A stretch of DNA of 58,519 nucleotides, taken from contig CALWZE010000054.1 of NCBI GenBank assembly GCA_944385925.1, positions 1-58,519 of the forward strand. Direction: 5' to 3'. Position numbers and translations under genes: made by a program. The notes beneath the pieces are model-generated. The model worked only from the letters and a program-made list of their open reading frames with translations, had not been told where the DNA came from and made no database searches. Positions 1-7,916 of the stretch are shown here, piece by piece; position 1 is the first letter of the stretch, and each line of letters begins with the position of its first letter. Source of the DNA: an uncultured Clostridia bacterium (GTDB taxonomy: Bacteria > Bacillota > Clostridia > Oscillospirales > Ruminococcaceae).

Positions 1-624
1 ATCATGATCCCGACCGACGAGGTGCCGAGCGGCATCCCGGTGGGCATGAACGGCAATCTGGTGGTTGAATTCCGGGATTATCTCGCTTTTATTGAAAAAG
101 TGGCCGGCGTTCGGCCAACCTATACCCTTGCAGACGTATCCGACCGCATCCTTGGGGAACTGGACGGCATTATCAGTGAATGCGTGCTCGGTGCGCAGCA
201 CAAGGTCGGGCTCAACGCGCTGGTTTCCTTGCAGGCAAACAGCCGCCAGCTGGGCAAACAGATGGCGCAGGAGCTGGACAAGGAACTGTTCGACATCGGG
301 CTTGGCGTGCGGGACGTAAACGTGATCAGCGTCAATTATCCGCCCGAGGTGCAGAAAATGGCGGAAAAGGTTGCGGCGCAGTCCTTCATTCAGGATACCG
401 GAAAATATGCAGCCGTTGCGATGGCGGACGGAATGGAAAAGGGCGGCAACCAGATGGGGTCGATGGCGGCGCAGGTGGCTATGGGCGCGCAGCTTGCCGG
501 GCAGATGCGCGGCGCAATGGACGGCGCGGCGCCGCAGCAGCCGGTGGCCGACCGCTTCTGCCCCAAATGCCGCAAAATGGTCAGCGGGAATTATTGCAGC
601 GACTGCGGCACCAAAACCGTCTAA
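1..624 (+). CDS. SPFH-domain / zinc-ribbon protein (YdjI-like), 3' part
   Basis: The reading frame is open from the first base, so the gene starts upstream of the window; 207 C-terminal residues are visible. They resemble the second half of bacterial SPFH (stomatin/prohibitin-like) proteins of the YdjI type. A mixed alpha/beta segment with a helix rich in Gln and Lys is followed by an Ala/Gly/Met-rich linker at about residues 140-180. The end is a short zinc ribbon with two C-x2-C pairs (CPKC and CSDC). YdjI-like proteins are membrane-associated scaffolds found near phage-shock or envelope-stress genes in Firmicutes. A strong terminator follows, so this is the last gene of its transcript. Family assignment is fairly sure; the exact role is not. 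Confidence 0.75.
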   Translation: MMIPTDEVPSGIPVGMNGNLVVEFRDYLAFIEKVAGVRPTYTLADVSDRILGELDGIISECVLGAQHKVGLNALVSLQANSRQLGKQMAQELDKELFDIGLGVRDVNVISVNYPPEVQKMAEKVAAQSFIQDTGKYAAVAMADGMEKGGNQMGSMAAQVAMGAQLAGQMRGAMDGAAPQQPVADRFCPKCRKMVSGNYCSDCGTKTV

Positions 625-708
625 GCGGATTTAAATGGCTTGCGTTTCGCCAAAATCGGTGTGCGGCTGATTTGTTCCGCTGAATCAGTGCTCTGTAAAA
701 CTTTGTAG

Positions 709-742
709 AAAAGAGTCCCCCGGTTCGTCCGGGGGACTCTTT
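709..742 (+). terminator. Intrinsic terminator after the SPFH gene
   Basis: A 14-bp GC-rich stem (AAAGAGTCCCCCGG and its complement) closes a five-base loop and ends in CTTT. It lies about 85 bases after the SPFH stop codon. The symmetric A and T ends mean it could also act on the other strand. Confidence 0.8.
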
Positions 743-780
743 GTCATTGAGCAGGGAAACCAGCGGCTCTGCCGGTGGAG

Positions 781-1116
781 GAATCCCGCAAAAAGCTTTC
801 GCTTCAAGCATCGAGCGCAGCGAGCTGCGAACAGCCGGTTATCAGGGACGAAAGACTGCCGTAAGAACAACGACTGTCCGTTCACGGGATGTGGGGCAGG
901 TGAAGAAGGCGAAATAAAATTAAGTGTCTTGAGACGCGTGCCGGTAATAGGCCCTTGCAGGGCAAGCTCAAGCCGCCGGTTAGCCGGTGGCTATGACGAT
1001 GCCGAAAAAATAGTAGAAAACCCAGGAGAATTAATTAAATGAAGAACGCTGAGAATTGACAAAACGCTCCGGCAAGTACACGAAACGCCGGGAAGATTGC
1101 CGGAATTTAAATTCTC
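781..1116. ncRNA. Candidate structured RNA in a gene-free region
   Basis: No credible protein gene lies between 625 and 1579. Within it are several helices: 816-820/825-829 (CGCAG/CTGCG), 846-849/876-879 (GGAC/GTCC), 856-860/895-899 (CTGCC/GGCAG, interleaved with the previous helix and so a possible pseudoknot), 928-933/967-972 (CTTGAG/CTCAAG) enclosing 951-954/960-963, 973-979/984-990 (CCGCCGG/CCGGTGG), and a nested pair 1051-1057/1110-1116 with 1069-1075/1097-1103. The density and nesting suggest a structured transcript, perhaps one of the large clostridial RNAs such as the raiA motif. I cannot match it to a known family, and neither strand nor ends are certain. Confidence 0.4.
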
Positions 1117-1579
1117 GAAAAAGGTTGCGTTACAGGAAAATTACCGGGAAAAGGTAGGATTAACAATCATTCGACATCCGATTTAGAGAAATTTCGCAAT
1201 TTTCCAGTGCCTGTTGAAACCGCCGCCCGATAAGCAGATGTTCATCCAAATAATGGTTTCAAGTGTTGCTGCGCCGGAAAATATTCTTTAATGCAGGATG
1301 GGGGTTCGCCGCGGCCGGCGGCAGATGCATAAATATATATAGTCGGAAAACGGTTTAATTGCTCGCTGAACAAAGCGGGAAATCGCCGTACCTGCTTGTG
1401 CGCATTCAATCAAATGCAGAAGGCGCATCGGGGAATCGGTCAAATCGGAGAAGCGGAGTCTGAGGCGAGGACGGGGAGCCACTCGACAGAAGCCAACAAG
1501 CTTTTTCTCAATATACAAATACTCCCGGGCGGATGACCCGGGAGCATAGATGCGATTGCAGCAGTGTTTAAGCGCAGGA
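1117..1579. other. Gene-free stretch downstream of the candidate RNA
   Basis: No reading frame here has a ribosome-binding site or a recognisable protein family. The reverse-strand frame over 1288-1893 is a shadow of the aminotransferase gene running into intergenic DNA. No hairpin with a T-run was found. Confidence 0.5.
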
Positions 1580-2743
1580 TTATTCCGTGAGCGCGTCTGC
1601 CAAAATTTCGACCGCTTTTGCGATATAGCTGCGCGGGCAGGCAAGGTTAATGCGCAGGAAACCTTCGCCCTGTGCGCCAAAGCGCACACCGGCTTCGACC
1701 GAAAGGCCGCGCTCGGCGAGCAGCTTTTCCAGCGCCATTGTGTCGGTCGTATAAGCCGAGATATCCGGCCAGGCAAGATAGGTGCCCGCCATGCGCGGCA
1801 TCGTTGCCTTGGGAAGCCGCTTGCAAAGCGATTCACGGAAGAAGCGGTAGTTTTCATCCAGATAAGCGCGCAGAGCATCCAGCCAGTCGTCACAGCGGGA
1901 ATAAGCTGCGATGACCGCTTCGGTGGTCAGCGGATTGACGATCAGTTCACCGATCCCGTCGGTGATTTTTTGCCGCAGTTCGGGATTCGGCACAAAGACA
2001 AACGAGCAGCCAAGACCTGCGATGTTGAAGGTCTTGGTCGGCGCAACGCAGGCAACCAGATCCTGCGCATCGGGGAACAGGGAGAGCATGGGAGTGTGCG
2101 TTTCCCCTTCACGCAGCAGATCGCAGTGGATTTCGTCGCTGACCAGCAAAACGCCGTTCTCATGGCAGATGCGGTAGACTTCCCGCAGTTCCTCCGGCGT
2201 CCAGACCCGGCCGACCGGGTTATGCGGCGAGCAGAGAATCATCAGGGTATTTTTCGGGTCCGCCGCCTTGCGCGCAAGATCTTCAAAATCCATCCGATAT
2301 TCGCCGTTTTCATAAATCAGAGGATTTTCCACGATGCGGCGGCCGTTGTCGCTGGTAACCCTGGAAAAAGGCGGGTAAACGGGAGGCTGGATAATAACCC
2401 CGTCTCCCGGCGCGGTTGCGTGCGCGACGATCTGAGAAAGCGCCGGCACGATGCCGCAGGCATATACCATCTGCTCAAGGTTCATCTGCCATCCGTGACG
2501 CCGGTGATAAAATCCGCTGACCGCCTGTTTGTATTCCGCAAATTCATTGTCGGAATAGCCGTAGATCCGCCGCTCAACTGCGTCACGCAGCGCCTCGGTG
2601 ATCGGGGGCGCGACGGCGAAATCCATATCGGCGATCCACATGGAAATCGCATTCGGCACGAGCGGCTGATGCGCGGTGTCGATCTCCCATTTTGTGCTGT
2701 GGGTTCCGCGCCGGTCAATAATTTCGTCAAAATTGTACTTCAT
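1580..2743 (-). CDS. MalY/PatB-type PLP aminotransferase (putative C-S lyase)
   Basis: This 387-residue fold-type I pyridoxal-phosphate enzyme belongs to the MalY/PatB branch, whose characterised members are cystathionine beta-lyases cleaving C-S bonds in the cytoplasm. Visible motifs are WIADMDF near residues 36-42, the CSPHNPVG stretch with the PLP-ring Asn175, SDEIHCDL with Asp203, and the Schiff-base Lys237 in APTKTFNIAG. Length is typical of the family. It reads toward the gene-free region and is preceded by the Lrp-type regulator on the same strand. That neighbour suggests control by an amino acid, but this is inferred. An alternative function is a transaminase of the same family. A TATAAT-like -10 lies upstream at 2787-2792 on the reverse strand. 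Confidence 0.88.
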   Translation of the reverse strand: MKYNFDEIIDRRGTHSTKWEIDTAHQPLVPNAISMWIADMDFAVAPPITEALRDAVERRIYGYSDNEFAEYKQAVSGFYHRRHGWQMNLEQMVYACGIVPALSQIVAHATAPGDGVIIQPPVYPPFSRVTSDNGRRIVENPLIYENGEYRMDFEDLARKAADPKNTLMILCSPHNPVGRVWTPEELREVYRICHENGVLLVSDEIHCDLLREGETHTPMLSLFPDAQDLVACVAPTKTFNIAGLGCSFVFVPNPELRQKITDGIGELIVNPLTTEAVIAAYSRCDDWLDALRAYLDENYRFFRESLCKRLPKATMPRMAGTYLAWPDISAYTTDTMALEKLLAERGLSVEAGVRFGAQGEGFLRINLACPRSYIAKAVEILADALTE

Positions 2744-2825
2744 GTTTGATACCTGCCGTGTATGTTTTATGATTCGGTTTTTCCTTATTATAACCGCTGT
2801 CAGGACAAAAGAAAAGGCGCGGCAT

Positions 2826-3284
2826 TCAAAGCCGCAGCCCTTTTACGTCCTTGATGCGGGAAAGAATTATATTGCAGGAACAGCTGGTAACGCCGGGCAG
2901 CGGATCGATCAGCTCCCGAATCAGCGTCTCCATCGCCTGGGCGGAGGGAGCGACCGCATGCACGTGCAGTTTGTCCCGCCCGGTCACCCGGTAAATCTGG
3001 GTGATGTCGTCGCTGGCGTTCAAAAGATCGATCACAGCGGCGAGTGCGCCGGGTTCGGTTTCGATCTCGAAATAACAGGAAACGGCGCCGCTGATCTTCC
3101 GGGGATTGATGATGGTCGTGTATTCCTCAATGACCTCCCGCTGCTCCAGCGCCTGCACCCGCATTTTTACCGCAACACGGGAAAGACCAACCTGCTGCCC
3201 GATTTCGGAATAGGATGTACGCGCATTTTTTATCAGCAGTTGGACGATTTTTTGATCCAGTTCATCCAGACCTTCCAAAAACAT
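2826..3284 (-). CDS. Lrp/AsnC-family transcriptional regulator
   Basis: The product is 152 residues: an N-terminal winged helix-turn-helix (about residues 8-55, starting LDELDQKIVQLL) followed by a RAM/AsnC ligand-binding domain, the usual two-domain layout and length. The start at 3284 is chosen because AGGAGG lies just upstream, whereas the frame can be extended to 3413 without one. Family members sense amino acids as octamers. The gene sits back to back with a MATE exporter, their -35 boxes only 8 bases apart, and ahead of the PatB-like enzyme. Control of one or both neighbours is likely but inferred. Confidence 0.88.
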   Translation of the reverse strand: MFLEGLDELDQKIVQLLIKNARTSYSEIGQQVGLSRVAVKMRVQALEQREVIEEYTTIINPRKISGAVSCYFEIETEPGALAAVIDLLNASDDITQIYRVTGRDKLHVHAVAPSAQAMETLIRELIDPLPGVTSCSCNIILSRIKDVKGLRL

Positions 3285-3469
3285 CCGAAAGCCTCCTCTT
3301 TTATATAAGGACGGTGACTGTGCCATAAGCCCCGTTTCGTCCGGGAAAATGAAAATCTGCCGCGCAAACCGGCGGCGTGCCGGCCCGCGCAGACAGAAGG
3401 CAGCTGCGCGCATGCTTTAAGAATTGCAGTTATGGATTCCAAAACAGGCATGCGCCGCTCTTCAGCTTG

Positions 3470-3498
3470 ATTATACCGCTGGAATTGGCATTGCGCAA
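3470..3498 (-). promoter_or_regulatory. Sigma-A-type promoter of the Lrp-family gene
   Basis: On the reverse strand TTGCGC (3498-3493) is followed after 17 bases by a perfect TATAAT (3475-3470). The implied leader to the AUG at 3284 is about 180 bases, long enough to carry regulation. Confidence 0.65.
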
Positions 3499-3506
3499 GC
3501 AGATGG

Positions 3507-3535
3507 TTGACGAACAGAAAGAATCATGCTACAAT
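3507..3535 (+). promoter_or_regulatory. Sigma-A-type promoter of the MATE exporter gene
   Basis: TTGACG (3507-3512) and TACAAT (3530-3535) are separated by 17 bases and lie 47 bases before the AUG. The promoter is back to back with the Lrp-gene promoter, so one bound regulator could influence both. Confidence 0.7.
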
Positions 3536-3581
3536 CCTTACGTTTCGTAATTTTGAAATTTCGTTTAGGAAGAAAAGCTTT

Positions 3582-4958
3582 ATGAAAGGCGATTTGACCC
3601 GCGGTCCGGTTATGCGGACAATGTTTATTTTTGCGGTCCCGATGATTCTGGGCAACCTGCTTCAGCAATGCTATAATGTCGCGGATACCCTGATCGTCGG
3701 CCGTTATCTAGGAGCGGACGCGCTTGCGGCGGTGGGGTCCTCCTATACGCTTATGACCTTCCTGACCTCGATTTTGCTGGGCCTTTGTATGGGCAGCGGC
3801 GCTTATTTTTCCATCTGCTTCGGCCGAAGGGATGCGCAGGGGCTGAAAAATGGGATTGCCGCTTCCTTTCTGCTCATCGCCTGCCTGACGGTTTTGCTTA
3901 ATCTCGCGGCGTTTTGGGGCCTGGACTGGATCATCACTTTTCTGCGTGTGCCGCAGGAAGTGTACGGGCTGATGCGGGATTATCTTGAGGTGATTTTCTG
4001 CGGAATCGCCGCGACCTTTCTTTACAATTTTTTTGCGAGTCTCCTGCGCGCGGTCGGCAACTCGGTGGCGCCGCTGGTTTTTCTGGCCGTGTCGGCAGTG
4101 CTGAATATTCTGCTGGACCTCTGGTTCGTGCTTGGGCTTGAACGCGGCGTTGCGGGCGCGGCCGAGGCGACGGTGATCGCGCAGTATATTTCGGGAGTGG
4201 GGATCGCTTTGTATACCTGGCTGCGCTGCCCCGAGCTTCGGGTGCGGGCGGAACACTGCCGGGTGCGGTTTGCGACATTGCGCCGAATCGCCGGTTTCTC
4301 CCTGCTGACCTGCGTGCAGCAGTCGGTGATGAATCTCGGAATTCTGATGGTGCAGGGCGTGGTCAACAGCTTTGGTCCGGTGGTTATGGCGGCCTTTGCG
4401 GCGGCGGTGAAAATTGATTCCTTTGCATATATGCCGGTGCAGGATTTCGGCAACGCCTTTTCCACCTTTGTTGCGCAGAATTACGGCGCGGGACAGAAAG
4501 AGCGCATTCGGGCCGGTATCCGGGGCGCTTTTATTGCGGCGACGGCCTTTTGCCTGAGTGTGTCGGCGCTGATTTGGATTTTTGCGCGACCGCTGATGCT
4601 GCTTTTTGTACAGCCGCAGGAGACACAGATCCTTGCGGAGGGGGTACGTTATCTGCATATTGAAGGCGCTTTTTATTTTGGCATCGGCTGGCTGTTCCTC
4701 CTTTACGGATTGTACCGCGCACTGGGCAGGCCGGAGATGTCGGTTGTGCTGACCATTCTGTCGCTTGGCACCCGTGTCGCACTGGCTTATCTGCTCTCCC
4801 CGCTCCCGGCTTTCGGGGTGACAGGCATCTGGTGGGCAGTGCCGATCGGCTGGGGACTCGCGGACGCGGCCGGAATGATTTATTACGCGATACGGCGAAA
4901 AAAGCTGCTGCGGGTCCCGGAAATGACAGAAGCCTGCGCTGCCGTTCAGACGCAGTAG
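3582..4958 (+). CDS. MATE-family multidrug/Na+ antiporter
   Basis: A 458-residue integral membrane protein of the MATE efflux family with about 12 hydrophobic segments in two similar halves. The N-terminus (GPVMRTMFIFAVPMILGNLL, then QQCYNVADTLIVG) is the typical first helix and loop of NorM/DinF-like clostridial exporters. Members export cationic drugs or metabolites in exchange for Na+ or H+. The start at 3582 follows TAGGAAG with good spacing; a longer frame from 3507 overlaps the promoter and is rejected. The substrate cannot be inferred, but the divergent Lrp-type regulator hints at an amino-acid-like ligand. Confidence 0.9.
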   Translation: MKGDLTRGPVMRTMFIFAVPMILGNLLQQCYNVADTLIVGRYLGADALAAVGSSYTLMTFLTSILLGLCMGSGAYFSICFGRRDAQGLKNGIAASFLLIACLTVLLNLAAFWGLDWIITFLRVPQEVYGLMRDYLEVIFCGIAATFLYNFFASLLRAVGNSVAPLVFLAVSAVLNILLDLWFVLGLERGVAGAAEATVIAQYISGVGIALYTWLRCPELRVRAEHCRVRFATLRRIAGFSLLTCVQQSVMNLGILMVQGVVNSFGPVVMAAFAAAVKIDSFAYMPVQDFGNAFSTFVAQNYGAGQKERIRAGIRGAFIAATAFCLSVSALIWIFARPLMLLFVQPQETQILAEGVRYLHIEGAFYFGIGWLFLLYGLYRALGRPEMSVVLTILSLGTRVALAYLLSPLPAFGVTGIWWAVPIGWGLADAAGMIYYAIRRKKLLRVPEMTEACAAVQTQ

Positions 4959-5116
4959 GCGCGTCTGCAGCGGCGGTTGGACAAAACCCGTGCGTGAGGC
5001 AGACTGAATAAGCCGCACAGTCCGTATTTTAAAGCCGCCGTTTTGCGCGGCCGCTGCAAGCTGCAAAATAAAAAAATATCCGTGTGCAGGCAGCGCGTTT
5101 CGGCAAAAAAGTGTTT

Positions 5117-5148
5117 AAAAAGCCCCCGGCAGGAGCCGGGGGCTTTTT
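5117..5148. terminator. Bidirectional terminator between MATE gene and sigma operon
   Basis: The hairpin AAAAAGCCCCCGGC/GCCGGGGGCTTTTT has an A-run before and a T-run after it. It can therefore end both the rightward MATE transcript and the leftward sigma/anti-sigma operon. Confidence 0.85.
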
Positions 5149-5210
5149 GGTTTTCTTGTCCAAACTTGCAGAAAGACAAGCGGGGAACATACTAATTCAG
5201 CTCAGAAAAT

Positions 5211-5516
5211 TCAAAAAGCGTTAATCGAAAAAAGATAGAGAAGGGCAAATCTGCCAATTTCACAGGCAAACGCAAATCCGATGCAGAGGATCATCAGCAA
5301 AACCGAAGCGAAATCAATGCGCAGAGGCTGCTCAGCGTTGGAAAAGCGCATGCAAAGCAGCTCTATTCCCAAAAGAATGAGAATTACCGGCCATAAGCGC
5401 AGCGCAATTTCCAAAACCGCATAGTTCGGGAAAAAGGTATAGAACAGCAGCGCGGCGCCGAGAAGGATCAGGGAAAATCCGGCGGTAAAGGTGCCGATGC
5501 GGCGGCCGCTTTTCAT
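5211..5516 (-). CDS. Small membrane protein, LiaF/DUF5668-like transmembrane domain
   Basis: 101 residues with three or four hydrophobic helices. The start (RRIGTFTAGFSLILLG) and the following WPVILILLGIELL resemble the membrane domain of LiaF/LiaI-type envelope-stress proteins (DUF5668-like), which sense or damp cell-wall stress. Its AUG overlaps the stop of the 47-residue frame in ATGA. It is the last gene of the sigma/anti-sigma operon and is followed by a terminator. Function is inferred from family and context only. Confidence 0.65.
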   Translation of the reverse strand: MKSGRRIGTFTAGFSLILLGAALLFYTFFPNYAVLEIALRLWPVILILLGIELLCMRFSNAEQPLRIDFASVLLMILCIGFAFACEIGRFALLYLFSINAF

Positions 5517-5656
5517 AAGGCGCCCCCTTCTCTTTGCGCACGTGCGCTTCGGATTTTCCTGCGGCCGAGCGCCGCAACCGCAGTCAGAAGGGCGAAGCCG
5601 AGAATGCTCAGCGCGACTTTCAGGATGGAGCAGCTTTTTTTATCAGTTTTGTTCAT
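5513..5656 (-). CDS. 47-residue single-helix membrane peptide
   Basis: A short frame starting MNKTDKKSCSILKVALSILG has one hydrophobic helix (about residues 11-30) followed by a basic tail (GRRKIRSARAQRE). It overlaps the end of the upstream gene by 14 bases and its stop codon overlaps the next AUG in ATGA, which strongly suggests real, coupled translation. A modest GAGGTG lies upstream. It has no recognised family. In a sigma/anti-sigma operon it could be a membrane accessory or small regulator, but that is speculation. Confidence 0.6.
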   Translation of the reverse strand: MNKTDKKSCSILKVALSILGFALLTAVAALGRRKIRSARAQREGGAL

Positions 5657-6212
5657 CAGAATTCACCTCGTTGCTTTCAGATGTACTGTATTCGCGGGTT
5701 TCGATCTTTTTGCGCCGGATAAGCCGAAATCCGATCAGGATGATAAGGGCGCTGAGTGCAAGGCGCGGCAGGTAATAATTGAGCCGGTAGACAAGCTCGG
5801 CGATAAAGGCGTTGTAATAAAACGTGTTGTAGAAGTAGTCAAACACACTGTTCCAGATCGAAAGCGCGCCGATGAAAATCAGAGCATAGCCGAGATAGTG
5901 CAGAAGCTTTTCGGCTGCGATTCCGGACCGCGGCAGATCATCGCTGCCCAAAACCAGAAACTCATCCTTGACAGTTTGAAATACGTCGGGGGACAGAGAC
6001 ATCAGATTGAGAGAGTCGAAGAACGCCCAGCACCAGATAACGGCCGAGATCAGGCCGATTTCCGCAATATTGAAAATGCTGGAGAGCGCTATAGATGCGC
6101 AGAAAAAGCAGAGCAGGCTGATGCCGCGTTTCATGAAGCCCATGAACATCTGACCGCACCCGGGAGCAAGTGAGAAAAGAAAGGTCAGAAACTTATTGCG
6201 TTGCTTGGTCAT
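5643..6212 (-). CDS. Membrane protein of the sigma operon
   Basis: 189 residues with about five hydrophobic segments. It begins with a short basic stretch and FLTFLFSLAPGCGQMFMGFMKRG, which resembles the TM2-domain pattern of small membrane proteins, followed by a longer C-terminal membrane half and a charged tail. AAGGAG precedes the start with good spacing. It sits 60 bases after the anti-sigma gene on the same strand. It may be part of the regulated output or the signal-sensing part of the system. No function can be assigned. Confidence 0.65.
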   Translation of the reverse strand: MTKQRNKFLTFLFSLAPGCGQMFMGFMKRGISLLCFFCASIALSSIFNIAEIGLISAVIWCWAFFDSLNLMSLSPDVFQTVKDEFLVLGSDDLPRSGIAAEKLLHYLGYALIFIGALSIWNSVFDYFYNTFYYNAFIAELVYRLNYYLPRLALSALIILIGFRLIRRKKIETREYSTSESNEVNSDEQN

Positions 6213-6272
6213 AGGGGGGACACACTCCTTCGGTTTGAAGAGATTTTAGGGGGAGAGCTAAGGGGATAAGAA

Positions 6273-6782
6273 TCAGTCCGAATTGCCGAACAAAGATCGA
6301 AAATAAAGATCCACCTGCCGGAAGATCCCGTTGGTCTGCTCGTCGTCCTCGTCTGTTTCGGAATCCGCGGGATTTGGCAGATCAAACTGTTTGGGTTCCG
6401 GCAGTTCCAGATGCGACGGTTCCGGCAGCAAAAGGTCGTTGGCGGGGGAGACGGAAACGGAACCCTTTGGCAGCGGGGCGGTGAAAAGCAAGGTGATGAT
6501 CGCGGCCATTCCCGCAACGGCACCGGCGCAGTAACGCAGGAATTCCCGGTTGCGGGCCTGCTGTATTCGCCGGATGCGGGAACGGATCTGTTCGCCGGTG
6601 CCCCGAGGCGCAGCGCGCACCGATGCAGGCGCCTGCGCAGCCAATGCAAACCGAAGCGCACAGTCGGGACATTCGGCAATGTGTTCGGCAACAAAAAGAG
6701 CATCCTGTTCGTCCAATTTGCCGCCGAGCAGCGCAGTAAACGCCTCGTCGGTCAAATGCCGGTCAGCTGTGAACAACTGCAT
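6273..6782 (-). CDS. Zinc-binding anti-sigma factor (RsiW/ZAS type)
   Basis: 169 residues: an N-terminal zinc anti-sigma domain with His34-x3-Cys38-x2-Cys41 (HIAECPDC), one transmembrane helix at about residues 84-104, and an acidic extracytoplasmic tail rich in Pro and Glu. Such proteins hold their ECF sigma factor at the membrane until proteolysis or a conformational signal releases it. The start has AGGAGG just upstream. It overlaps the end of the sigma gene by 31 bases, the usual arrangement for stoichiometric production. The signal is unknown; neighbours point to envelope stress. Confidence 0.85.
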   Translation of the reverse strand: MQLFTADRHLTDEAFTALLGGKLDEQDALFVAEHIAECPDCALRFALAAQAPASVRAAPRGTGEQIRSRIRRIQQARNREFLRYCAGAVAGMAAIITLLFTAPLPKGSVSVSPANDLLLPEPSHLELPEPKQFDLPNPADSETDEDDEQTNGIFRQVDLYFRSLFGNSD

Positions 6783-7282
6783 GTCGATTCCTCCTTTACC
6801 ATGGCTTTCAGCAGTGATTTTGCGCGATAGAGCCGGGTCGCAACGGTTTTTGGGTTGTCTCCGGTCTGCGCGCTGATTTCGGTGATCGTTTTGTCAAAAC
6901 AATAATAGGCTGTCGCCACCGAGCGATAAGGCTCCTTGAGCCGGGAACAAAGCCGCAAAACGGTTTCGTCCCCGATCCGGTTTTCCACCTGATGTTCGAC
7001 GCTTTCATCCGGATCGCAGATCAAGGCGAGATCTTCCGTGTCGACGGCGGAAACTTTTCGTGCCGGACTTTTTAGAAAATCCCGGCATTTGTTGGCGGCG
7101 ATGGTCGCAAGCCAGCTTTTGGGGTTGCGGTTGTCAAAGGAAGCCAGGTGCTTATAGGCCGAAAGGAAGGTCTCCTGGGTCAAATCCTCGGCGTCAAAGC
7201 GGTTTTTTACAAATGAGTAGCAGATCGTATAGACGAGGTTCTTATATTCCTCGATATATGTATCAAAAGTCTGCGTATTGAT
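6752..7282 (-). CDS. ECF sigma-70-family factor, start codon non-canonical
   Basis: An extracytoplasmic-function sigma factor: region 2 (YKNLVYTICYSFVKNRFDAE, then DLTQETFLSAYKHL) and region 4 (ITEISAQTGDNPKTVATRLYRAK) are both present. The conserved region-2 sequence continues upstream of the first TTG (7183), back to an in-frame TGA at 7291-7289. No ATG, GTG or TTG lies between. The best start is ATC at 7282-7280, preceded by AGGTGAGG at a short distance, giving 176 residues. Starting at 7183 would delete most of region 2. Either initiation is at a non-AUG codon or a sequencing error removes the true start. It is coupled to the anti-sigma gene. Confidence 0.8.
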   Translation of the reverse strand: MNTQTFDTYIEEYKNLVYTICYSFVKNRFDAEDLTQETFLSAYKHLASFDNRNPKSWLATIAANKCRDFLKSPARKVSAVDTEDLALICDPDESVEHQVENRIGDETVLRLCSRLKEPYRSVATAYYCFDKTITEISAQTGDNPKTVATRLYRAKSLLKAMVKEESTCSCSQLTGI

Positions 7283-7679
7283 GGAGCCTCACCTGCCTTT
7301 TGCTTTGACATTTACTATAACGAGGAGATATTAAAAATCACTTCAGATTTCTTTATCTGATTTTAACCTCCGCAGAAATACGGACAAAAAACGCGCATAT
7401 ACACAGATTAAAACCGATTTGTAAAAAGGACAAGCGGCAAAAAGAGGCAAATGTTAATTTCGGCTTATGCCGGGCACAGCCGTTATTTTTACAAAAAACC
7501 GGAACACGATCCTTTCTCTTGCAGTTTTCGGCAGCTGTTACACAACAGCTTTCAAACAGAATTTTGCTGTTGGATTATAAAGAACTGACGAGGTGATGAG
7601 GAGTTATTGTGTCGAAAAATTATTCTTTTCAAAATTCGAAATAGGGGCTGCTTTGCGCATGTTTGCCGGCATCAGACAA
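7283..7679. other. Gene-free stretch upstream of the sigma operon
   Basis: Mostly AT-rich and presumably the promoter region of the sigma operon. A TTATAGT -10-like element lies near 7320-7313 on the reverse strand, but no convincing -35 could be fixed. A 61-codon forward frame starting at 7593 runs through the terminator stem and is not considered a gene. Confidence 0.5.
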
Positions 7680-7719
7680 AAAGACCTTTCCTGCCACGCC
7701 GAAGGCAGGAAAGGTCTTT
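7680..7719 (-). terminator. Terminator downstream of the DUF2752 gene
   Basis: A 16-bp stem, AAAGACCTTTCCTGCC and its complement, is followed on the reverse strand by TTTTTGT. It fits termination of the leftward zinc-ribbon/DUF2752 transcript. Confidence 0.8.
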
Positions 7720-7916
7720 GCTGTTTTGCTGAAAATAAAAACCGGTACACAAGCAAAATGAAGGAATTCCGAAAATAACAGAGAATCGCTGCATCTGCGG
7801 CTGCGAAAAGTCGAAAACAGCCGTCATATAAAGCGTACCGGCTTTAAACGCGACCCTCCCGCCTGTATGATCCAGCCTGCCGGACTATGGTTTAAGCAGG
7901 CAGACCGGACCGCATA

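Noticed and set aside
1550..2749. Forward-strand 399-codon frame opposite the PatB-type gene
   Set aside because: Arginine/alanine-rich antisense frame without a ribosome-binding site or family; the reverse strand encodes a clear PLP enzyme.
3708..5066. Reverse-strand 452-codon frame opposite the MATE gene
   Set aside because: Composition and lack of domains show it to be a shadow of the exporter gene.
7593..7778. Forward 61-codon frame
   Set aside because: It passes through both arms of a terminator hairpin and has no family or convincing ribosome-binding site.
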